From a candidate division WWE3 bacterium CG_4_9_14_3_um_filter_43_9 (GTDB lineage Bacteria > Patescibacteriota > CPR3 > GCA-002780085): 7,039 nt of DNA. The notes under the pieces were generated by a model. That model was not told where the DNA came from. It worked only from the letters and a program-made list of their open reading frames with translations, and did not search any database. A program made the position numbers and the translations under genes. Shown in pieces: positions 1 through 5,375 of this stretch; within the stretch, counting starts at the first letter, position 1, and every line of letters starts with the position of its first letter. The DNA lies in assembly GCA_002791435.1 (NCBI GenBank), contig PFXB01000110.1, forward strand, positions 1-7,039, in the 5' to 3' direction.

Positions 1-1194
1 GCTCCTTTGCCCAAAAAGAACGTTGACTTCGGCGGCGGCCTGGAGAGAATTTTGGCGTCGGTTAACGGCAATCCGGATATTTTCACCATCGATCTTTTCA
101 GGCCGCTGATTTGTCATTTGGAAGAAATAAGCGGTAAAAAATATCAAGGGAATGAAGAAGACAAAAAACCGTTCAGGGTGATTGCAGATCATGTGCGGGC
201 AGCCGTGATGTTGGCCGCAGACGGCGTTTTTCCGTCCAACAAAGATCAGGGCTATTTTTCGCGCAGGCTTCTGCGTCGGTCAATTCGATACGCTAAAACT
301 CTCGGAATCGAAAAAAATTTTCTGTCGGATTTAGTTCCCGTAGTCGCTGATATGTATCAAAATGATTATGCGAACGTAAAACAGAATGAAAAGAATATTG
401 TTCAGGCCTTTCATGACGAGGAAGAAAAATTCAGAAAAACCTTAGGCCGGGGATTGAAAATTGCACTCGCAGAACAAGTAAAAATTGACGTACAAGTAAA
501 AGTTAAAGTAGCACAAGCAAATGAGGATTTACGGAAAAAATTTTCAGGGAAAGTGGCTTTTGATTTATATCAAACCTATGGTTTTCCCATTGAAATGACC
601 ATCGAGATTGCCAAGGAAAAGGGAATGGAGGTTGATCTAGCCGGATTTGAAAAGGCAAAGAGAGAGCATCAGGAATTATCTCGTCGCGGGGCCCAACAAA
701 AATTTGCCGGCGGACTTTTGGATCATTCGGAAAAGACCACCAGACTGCATACCGCCACCCATCTTTTGCACGAGGCTTTGCGGCGGGTTTTGGGTCCGCA
801 GGTGAAACAGGCCGGTTCAAACATTACACCCGAAAGACTGAGGTTTGATTTTACCCATCAAGATAAATTAAGCGAAGAGGAATTGCAGAAAATCGCCAAA
901 CTGGTCAATGAGATAGTCCAAAAAAACCTGTTGGTTGTGCAAGAAACAATGTCTTTGGATAAGGCCAAAAAACAAGGAGCCTTGGCGTTGTTTGGTCAAA
1001 AATACGGCGAGAAAGTAAAAGTTTATAAAATCGTCGATCCTTCTCTTCCAGCTGGCGGATCAGGACAAGCTTATTCAATTGAGGTCTGCGGCGGCCCGCA
1101 CGTGGTCAAAACCGGCGAGCTGGGAAAATTCAGAATTCTCAAACAGGAAAACATCGGCAAAGGCATAAGAAGAATCAGAGCCGTTTTGGAATAG
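1..1194 (+). CDS. alaS: Alanyl-tRNA synthetase, C-terminal part of a shortened form (5' end outside window)
   Basis: This is the 3' part of the enzyme that charges tRNA-Ala with alanine in the cytoplasm. The frame is open from base 1 (APLPKKNVD...), so the Met-like codon at base 7 is an internal Leu (TTG), not a start. Class II motif 3 is GGGLER at fragment residues 11-16. The tRNA-recognition helices follow around residues 57-100 (ADGVFPSN, then an RRLLRRSIRYA stretch), then the YQTYGFP segment near 190. The editing/SAD domain carries both metal-ligand motifs: HTATH (H250, H254) and CGGPH (C363, H367), where most family members have CGGTH. Two family parts are absent. The roughly 100-residue beta-barrel usually found before HxxxH is replaced by about 28 residues, and the protein stops right after the SAD domain (GIRRIRAVLE), with no coiled coil or C-Ala domain. 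Full length is probably about 620-640 residues, against about 875 in E. coli. Identity is secure; effects on editing or oligomer state are inference. Confidence 0.95.
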   Translation, partial: APLPKKNVDFGGGLERILASVNGNPDIFTIDLFRPLICHLEEISGKKYQGNEEDKKPFRVIADHVRAAVMLAADGVFPSNKDQGYFSRRLLRRSIRYAKTLGIEKNFLSDLVPVVADMYQNDYANVKQNEKNIVQAFHDEEEKFRKTLGRGLKIALAEQVKIDVQVKVKVAQANEDLRKKFSGKVAFDLYQTYGFPIEMTIEIAKEKGMEVDLAGFEKAKREHQELSRRGAQQKFAGGLLDHSEKTTRLHTATHLLHEALRRVLGPQVKQAGSNITPERLRFDFTHQDKLSEEELQKIAKLVNEIVQKNLLVVQETMSLDKAKKQGALALFGQKYGEKVKVYKIVDPSLPAGGSGQAYSIEVCGGPHVVKTGELGKFRILKQENIGKGIRRIRAVLE

Positions 1195-1260
1195 TTTAAA
1201 GATTAAAGCATAAAGTCGAGTTAAAAGTTAAACGTCAAAAGTAAAAGTAAAAAGCAGTGT
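1195..1260. repeat. A-rich low-complexity intergenic tract downstream of alaS
   Basis: Purine-rich DNA made of short variants of AGTTAAA / AAAAGTAAAAG begins right after the alaS stop. It includes AAGTAAAAGT at 1239-1248, which also occurs inside alaS at 494-503. No hairpin plus T-run is present here, so no intrinsic terminator for alaS can be called. It resembles a degenerate short-unit repeat; no function is visible. Confidence 0.5.
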
Positions 1261-1297
1261 CATCTCACACTGGATGCGGGATCCCGTGGGAATGGGG

Positions 1298-1446
1298 GAG
1301 AAGACTTCGTAGCGGCAACCTTCAGGTTGCCATGATCCGAGAAAATGGAAACCTAAAGGTTGCCGCTACAGAGTTCTTTGGTAGAATGGGGAATGAGGGC
1401 AACCGAAGGGATCCCTCTCCGCCAGCTGGCAGACCGTAGTCTTCTC
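1298..1446. repeat. Nested inverted-repeat element (MITE-like or REP-like)
   Basis: The outer arms are GAGAAGACT (1298-1306) and its exact reverse complement AGTCTTCTC (1438-1446); two of the next three inner bases also match (GAGAAGACTtCG against GAGAAGACTaCG). Inside lies an exact 14-bp inverted repeat, GTAGCGGCAACCTT (1309-1322) and AAGGTTGCCGCTAC (1356-1369). Each half folds again: GGCAACCT/AGGTTGCC at 1314-1331 and AACCT/AGGTT at 1350-1361, giving a cruciform-like pair of back-to-back hairpins. Ten-base palindromes occur just outside (CGGGATCCCG, 1277-1286) and inside (AGGGATCCCT, 1407-1416; GCCAGCTGGC, 1421-1430). No transposase-like ORF is present. The layout suggests a non-autonomous dispersed repeat; mobility is inferred, not shown. 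Confidence 0.65.
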
Positions 1447-1453
1447 GAATGGT

Positions 1454-1459
1454 TATAAT
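1454..1459 (+). promoter_or_regulatory. Possible -10 box (TATAAT)
   Basis: An exact TATAAT sits just after the nested repeat, about 30 bp before the structured stretch and 264 bp before the ftsA-like start. There is no recognisable -35 hexamer at 16-18 bp and no exact TGn extension. It could drive a leader transcript through the hairpins into the ftsA-like gene, or be chance in AT-rich DNA. Confidence 0.2.
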
Positions 1460-1460
1460 C

Positions 1461-1611
1461 GTTGGCAGAAAACTCCGCCTTTTTTGGCGGAGATAAATGC
1501 CATACGATTTCAAACTTCTTTGGGATCTGGGTATTGACGGTTATCTTTTCTGCCAACTCATGAAAACTTGGCAAAGAAAACTCTGGGCTTTCAGTCCGGA
1601 GAAGTTTATAA
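1461..1611. repeat. Structured intergenic stretch with competing inverted repeats
   Basis: Arm A, GTTGGCAGAAAA (1461-1472), is the exact reverse complement of arm B, TTTTCTGCCAAC (1546-1557). Pairing continues inward as GATAA (1492-1496) with TTATC (1541-1545), if a small hairpin is looped out. That hairpin is CTCCGCC (1473-1479), a six-T loop, then GGCGGAG (1486-1492), whose last G is shared with GATAA. Arm B can also pair with arm C, TTGGCAAAGAAAA (1568-1580), if two bases bulge. A further stem follows, CTCTGG/CCGGAG, within 1581-1601 with one G-T pair. The arrangement could be a structured leader RNA or another dispersed repeat. The sequence alone does not decide, and no terminator T-run follows on the + strand. 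Confidence 0.45.
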
Positions 1612-1628
1612 GACAACAGGACAAATAA
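1497..1628 (+). CDS. Doubtful small ORF, 43 aa
   Basis: An ATG follows GGAG (1489-1492) by four bases and opens a 43-codon frame ending in TAA. The product begins MPYDFKLLWDLGIDGYLF and is rich in aromatic and basic residues (three Trp, FCQLMKTWQRKLW in the middle). It has no recognised domain, signal peptide or clear membrane segment. The proposed ribosome site lies in the 3' arm of the CTCCGCC/GGCGGAG hairpin, so it would be masked when folded. The opposite strand is also open here, and much of the ORF is inverted-repeat DNA, so a chance frame is more likely than a gene. Confidence 0.15.
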   Translation: MPYDFKLLWDLGIDGYLFCQLMKTWQRKLWAFSPEKFIRQQDK

Positions 1629-1722
1629 CTGATATGATAAAGAGGCATGAGATAAAAGATATGGGTTTTCTAGCTGCCTTTCAATTATATCAAGCGTTGA
1701 TGGAGAAAGCGTAAAACCTAAG

Positions 1723-2973
1723 ATGGCCTTAAAACTTTTTAAACGCCCAGAAAAAAAGGATGAACCGTTTTTAGCCCTAGACATAGGGACAGAGAGCGTT
1801 AAAGCTTTGATCTTTACTTTGGATGAAGAAAGGGCGGTGGTCAAGGGTTTTGGAGAGCAAAAACAAGGGTTAACCCAGATGCGCGGCGGAACAATTGCCA
1901 ACCTTCCCGGAGTTTGCGAAAATTGCGAGGTGGCCATCTCCCAAGCATCACTGCAGGCTGGAGTTTCACCAGAACGAGTGATCATCGGTTTGGCTGGGCC
2001 CACCATCAAAGGTTTTTCCACTTTTTTCCGTTTTGAAAGAACAGACCCTGAAACCAAAATTACGCCGGCCGAATTTCAGGAAATCATAAACCGGGTGCAG
2101 GAAGCTTCGTTTGAGTCGGCGGTGGAGGAAGAAAAGTATGAAACCGGCAGTGACAACCTCAATCTTAAGTTAACCAATTCCTCGGTGATCTCAGTTAAAA
2201 TTGATAATTTTGAAGTTCCTACTCCCCTAAACTTTAAAGGCAAGGAAATCGAAATCGGTTTTTTTAGCGCCTATACTTCAACGGTACAACTGGAAACCTT
2301 AGAGTCATTGGCAGACGAGTTGGGTTTGCTGATTTACTCTATTTCGGCTGAACCGTTTTCTTTAGTCAGTGGGATTTTGCCGGCGGAGAGGGAATCTTTG
2401 GCGGGCGTTATTCTCGATCTTGGAGGAACAGTCACCGATGTTATTTTAGTCAAACAGGGAAGAATTTTGGGCACCAAAGTCTTGCCGTTGGGAGGAAGAA
2501 TGATTTCCCAAAGAATCGCCGATTTACTGTCGCTGCCCTTTGAAGAAGCGGAAAGCAAGAAAATACAATACTCGCAAAACGAGATTGAGCCAACTTTAAA
2601 AAGAAAAATCAAAGAGGTGGTCAGCCAAGAGGTAGATTTATGGATCGGGGGAGTTGAGAGAGCGATTAAAAATTTTACGGAAGAGGTATTGCCGGCCCAA
2701 TTTTTAATCTGCGGAGGCGGGGCCTCTTTGCCCGAAATCAAAACGGCGCTCCTTGCCCATCCGTGGAGCAAAAAATTACCCTTTTCCCAGTTTCCCAAAA
2801 TTGATTTTATTGTTCCGGATAACGTTTTGACAGTTTTTGACCAAACGGGGTTTTTTACAGATCACAGAAGGGTTACTCCCATGAGCTTGTGTAAAGTTGC
2901 CCTGGATTTAGAAAAAGAGGAGGACGTGGTAAGCCGGATGCTTGTCAAAACCGCCCACAAGATGGGGATTTAA
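1723..2973 (+). CDS. FtsA/PilM-type actin-fold ATPase
   Basis: This 416-residue cytoplasmic protein has the actin/HSP70 nucleotide-binding signatures in order. Phosphate-1 is LALDIGTESVKALIF (17-31), phosphate-2 is GVILDLGGTVTDVILV (228-243), and the adenosine motif is LICGGGASLP (328-337). Between the first two, roughly residues 84-180 fit the inserted 1C/SHS2 region typical of FtsA and PilM, and ISAEPFSL (207-214) matches the segment before phosphate-2 in that group. FtsA tethers FtsZ to the membrane, while PilM is the cytoplasmic actin-like part of type IV pilus machines. The C-terminal VVSRMLVKTAHKMGI could be an FtsA-style amphipathic membrane-targeting helix (inference). No pilN/O/Q or ftsZ is in the window, so FtsA-like is slightly preferred. 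ATG 1723 is the first Met in frame after an upstream stop at 1648, with no strong Shine-Dalgarno. The next gene encodes an envelope protein. Confidence 0.85.
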   Translation: MALKLFKRPEKKDEPFLALDIGTESVKALIFTLDEERAVVKGFGEQKQGLTQMRGGTIANLPGVCENCEVAISQASLQAGVSPERVIIGLAGPTIKGFSTFFRFERTDPETKITPAEFQEIINRVQEASFESAVEEEKYETGSDNLNLKLTNSSVISVKIDNFEVPTPLNFKGKEIEIGFFSAYTSTVQLETLESLADELGLLIYSISAEPFSLVSGILPAERESLAGVILDLGGTVTDVILVKQGRILGTKVLPLGGRMISQRIADLLSLPFEEAESKKIQYSQNEIEPTLKRKIKEVVSQEVDLWIGGVERAIKNFTEEVLPAQFLICGGGASLPEIKTALLAHPWSKKLPFSQFPKIDFIVPDNVLTVFDQTGFFTDHRRVTPMSLCKVALDLEKEEDVVSRMLVKTAHKMGI

Positions 2974-3277
2974 AAACATCTCAAAACTCAAAGCGCAAAT
3001 GTCAAATCATTGAAAAACATACCATTTGTCATGCTGGATCCGCCAGTTGGCGGAGATAGCATCCAGCAAAGCGTTTTCAAAACGTCCAGATTACATCGGG
3101 ACTAGATCCTATCGCTCCGCTTAAACGGCGGGCTCCAGGATGACATGGGAATTAATGAAACGAGGTACTAGTGCCATCCCGCCTGCCGGTTGGCGGATCG
3201 AACAGTAAGTTTTTATTCTTCGACTAACCCCGCCAAAGGCGGGGGCATGGAGAAGTACCGATTAAAACTCAAATCCT
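2974..3277. repeat. Gene-free, palindrome-rich spacer with composite inverted repeats
   Basis: The longest symmetry is TGTCATGCTGGA (3027-3038) against TCCAGGATGACA (3134-3145), 11 of 12 bases paired. Inside the left half, TGCTGGAT (3032-3039) pairs with ATCCAGCA (3061-3068) around CCGCCA/TGGCGG (3040-3053). CGTTTT-C-AAAACG follows at 3072-3084. Two more hairpins lie downstream: CCGCC/GGCGG (3179-3196) and CCCCGCC-aaa-GGCGGGG (3228-3244). The direct repeat AAAACTCAAA flanks the block (2983-2992 and 3264-3273). None of the hairpins is followed by a T-run, so they are not convincing terminators. No protein-coding frame or RNA gene is recognised here. Confidence 0.65.
3228..3244. repeat. Strong GC hairpin CCCCGCC-aaa-GGCGGGG
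   Basis: A perfect 7-bp GC stem with a three-base loop lies 33 bp upstream of the baseplate-J-like start. It lacks a downstream T-run on either strand, so it is not a classic intrinsic terminator. It could stabilise an mRNA end or simply be one of the CCGCC/GGCGG repeat hairpins in this spacer. Confidence 0.6.
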
Positions 3278-4975
3278 ATGGCTGAAAACATTTATCTTGA
3301 TTGCGAAGACAACCTTTCCAGGGCCGTCGAAAAAATAAGATCGTCTTTAGACGATAAACTTTATGTCATCATTCCGCCGGATTCAATTCTGTGGCAAAGC
3401 CGACTCAATTTCGAACTTATCAGCGACAACGCTCAAACTCTGGGGAAGAAGATAATTATTGTTACTCCGTCTGAGGCTGGTGAATTTATGGTTAAAAGCG
3501 CCGGACTTCAGGTCGCGCGCAGCTTAGAGGAAGCCCATTTTAAAAATCAGGAGGAAAAACCAGATGAAGAAAAGCCTCCTGAAAAAGCAGAAGCTTCCCG
3601 AACTGATAATTTCGGCTTTCTTTATAATCAGGATATCGCCGAAGTTTTAAAAGACCAAAAAGGAAATCAGGCCGAAAAGGAAGAAATTGCAACCCCTCCC
3701 GCACCTTTTAAAATTGAAAAACTGCAGGTTGAAGAAAAACCGTTGAAATTAGAAAAGCCCGCAATCGGCCGCAAAAGACCCAAAATCTATCAAAAATTTT
3801 CTTTTTGGTTGATAATGTTTTTTGTATTTTTGATTTTGGGAACAACGGGATTTATGCTCTATTATCTGCCGAAAGCTCAGGTGCAACTTTACGTTCAGGG
3901 GGAAAGTTTAGAACAGAGATTAGAAGTTGTGGCCAAGTCCAGCATTTTGGCGGTCAGTACCACTGACAAAACCATTCCGGCTATTCCTTTGAAGGTGGAG
4001 GAGAAAGGACAAAAAACCGCCAAAGCTACCGGCGAAAAAACCGTCGGAGAAAAAGCCAAGGGAAACATTACTTTGCAAAATTGGACCGAAAACGCCAAAA
4101 CCTTCCCGGCTGGAGCAATCCTGACCGTAATTCAGGGAGAAAATGGGGCAGGGTTAACTTTTACTCTCGATAGTGAAGCCGCGATTCCTGCCCGCACTTT
4201 TAATGTAATCCCGGAAGGTTACGAAGTTAAATTCGGTAAAGTTACCGCTGTCGTCACCGCTACCCAGGTTGGAGCCGACTATAACCTGAAATCTGCCATC
4301 ACTTTAAGTATCGGGGAGGAGGATCTGGCTGATTTCAAAGCTGTTACCAACGCGGCCTTAACCGGCGGGACAAGCCGGGAGGTCACCATCGTTTCTGAAG
4401 CTGATCGCACAAGACTGTTGGCCGACCTTTCCGGTGAACTGTATGCCAAAGGCAAAAATGATTTATTAAGCCAGGTAATCGGCGATCAAAAATACAGCGA
4501 AGAAGGGATACAGCATAAAATTGTCAGCCAGACTTTTAACCAGGAAGCGAGAAGTGAAGCGCAGGATTTGTCTCTTAGTTTAACCACCGAAACAAGTATG
4601 ATGGTCTTTTCCGAGTCGCAGGTGAAAACCCTCGTCCTCTACTATTTAAACCAAAATGTTCCGGAAGGTTTTAAACTTAAAGAGGAAAATATGAATTTAA
4701 CTCTTGAAAGCATTGACCCCCAAACAGACGGCCTTAAAATAGAAGCCTTGGGGGCAGGCTCGATTTTACCCGAAATTGACACTGAACAGATTAAAAATAA
4801 ACTTATCGGTAAAAGGCCCTGGGAAGCCGAAGAAATTCTGGAAGGAGAGGCCAAAATTGTCGGCTACAAAATTGAGTTGTGGCCTACCCTGCCGAGATTT
4901 TTACAAAGCTTACCCAACTTTCTGGAGAGATTGTCAATAGAAGTGAGCGAAAAAAATGAGAATACTGGGGATTGA
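3278..4975 (+). CDS. Single-pass envelope protein of the CPR 'baseplate J-like' type
   Basis: The 565 residues fall into clear parts. Residues 1-85 form a soluble alpha/beta domain (strand-like LYVIIPP and KKIIIVTPSEAG, with helices between). Residues 86-172 are an E/K/P-rich linker ending in basic RKRPKIYQK. One membrane helix spans about 174-197 (FSFWLIMFFVFLILG onward), and the rest is probably outside the membrane. The outer part has the pattern TGEKTVGEKAKG (251-262), then an NITLQN strand and TFPAGAILT, as in proteins labelled baseplate J/gp47-like in CPR genomes (recalled family resemblance, not searched). The C-terminus KNKLIGKRPWEAEEIL resembles an assembly or pilot-type helix, followed by a hydrophobic strand. 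True function is unknown; nothing else phage-like is nearby, so the label should not be read as a phage baseplate. The start is fixed by an in-frame TAA at 3263; no good Shine-Dalgarno is seen. The last 20 bases overlap ruvX. Confidence 0.8.
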   Translation: MAENIYLDCEDNLSRAVEKIRSSLDDKLYVIIPPDSILWQSRLNFELISDNAQTLGKKIIIVTPSEAGEFMVKSAGLQVARSLEEAHFKNQEEKPDEEKPPEKAEASRTDNFGFLYNQDIAEVLKDQKGNQAEKEEIATPPAPFKIEKLQVEEKPLKLEKPAIGRKRPKIYQKFSFWLIMFFVFLILGTTGFMLYYLPKAQVQLYVQGESLEQRLEVVAKSSILAVSTTDKTIPAIPLKVEEKGQKTAKATGEKTVGEKAKGNITLQNWTENAKTFPAGAILTVIQGENGAGLTFTLDSEAAIPARTFNVIPEGYEVKFGKVTAVVTATQVGADYNLKSAITLSIGEEDLADFKAVTNAALTGGTSREVTIVSEADRTRLLADLSGELYAKGKNDLLSQVIGDQKYSEEGIQHKIVSQTFNQEARSEAQDLSLSLTTETSMMVFSESQVKTLVLYYLNQNVPEGFKLKEENMNLTLESIDPQTDGLKIEALGAGSILPEIDTEQIKNKLIGKRPWEAEEILEGEAKIVGYKIELWPTLPRFLQSLPNFLERLSIEVSEKNENTGD

Positions 4976-5375
4976 TTTCGGTTTGAAGAAAATCGGTTTG
5001 GCGCAGAGTGAAGGCGAGCTAGCCTCACCTTTGGATGTTTGGCGCTACCGGACCCTTTCAGAATTGCAGGATAAGCTTTCGAGTTTTTGCCAGACGCAGG
5101 GAGTCAAAAGAGTGGTTTTCGGTCTGCCGGAGAAAAGCGTTGCCACCCAACCTTTGATTAGCAAAATCAACGTTTTGGCGCGGCACCTTCAAGCTAGAAC
5201 TAAACTTGAGGTTTTTTTCGAGCCGGAAGTTTATACCACGCAAACCGCCAAAAATAAATTAATTGAGTCTCAACAAAGACAATCCAGACGTTGTCAAGAT
5301 GATGATTTTGCGGCGGCAGTTATTTTACAAAGTTTTTTAGACAGAAAGCAAAATGGAAGACCAGGATTTAGCTAA
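4956..5375 (+). CDS. ruvX: RuvX/YqgF-family Holliday junction resolvase-like nuclease
   Basis: This 139-residue protein has the usual YqgF length and RNase H-like layout. The first strand RILGIDFGLKKIGLA carries catalytic-type D7, FGLPEKS (55-61) matches the family's 'GLP' strand, E91 lies in EPEVYTT, and D117 lies in DDDFAAAVILQSFLD. D7, E91 and D117 fit the acidic triad of RuvC-like nucleases. The family is described as a putative Holliday junction resolvase and has also been linked to pre-16S rRNA 5' processing; which applies here cannot be told. Motifs are divergent: the common DER before the Thr pair reads PEV, and the loop after GLP lacks the usual glycine. The start overlaps the upstream gene by 20 bp and the end overlaps mltG by 23 bp, suggesting translational coupling. 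A weak AAGTGAG at 4941-4947 could serve as ribosome site. Confidence 0.9.
   Translation: MRILGIDFGLKKIGLAQSEGELASPLDVWRYRTLSELQDKLSSFCQTQGVKRVVFGLPEKSVATQPLISKINVLARHLQARTKLEVFFEPEVYTTQTAKNKLIESQQRQSRRCQDDDFAAAVILQSFLDRKQNGRPGFS

Noticed and set aside
503..820. Minus-strand open frame of 105 codons within alaS
   Set aside because: It lies wholly antisense to conserved AlaRS motifs, and its P/K/W-rich product has no domain features.
1257..1439. Short + strand open frame of 60 codons
   Set aside because: It consists almost entirely of the nested inverted-repeat element, has no ribosome site, and encodes a Gly/Arg-rich sequence typical of a chance frame in GC-rich palindromes.
1473..1492. CTCCGCC/GGCGGAG hairpin as an intrinsic terminator
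   Set aside because: The T-run is the loop, not the tail, on the + strand. On the minus strand only four Ts follow and no minus-strand gene is convincing.
1661..1714. 17-codon + strand frame (MGFLAAFQLYQALMEKA) ending just before the ftsA-like gene
   Set aside because: There is no Shine-Dalgarno and it is too short to separate from chance, although it ends nine bases before the next start.
1353..2057. Open frame of 234 codons on the minus strand
   Set aside because: It runs antisense through the 5' third of the ftsA-like gene and the palindromic spacer. The product has no recognisable motif and reads as low-quality sequence, while the + strand frame has three actin-family signatures.
2974..3277. 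CRISPR array in the repeat-rich spacer
   Set aside because: The repeats are palindromes of different lengths, with no constant repeat-spacer period and no cas genes.
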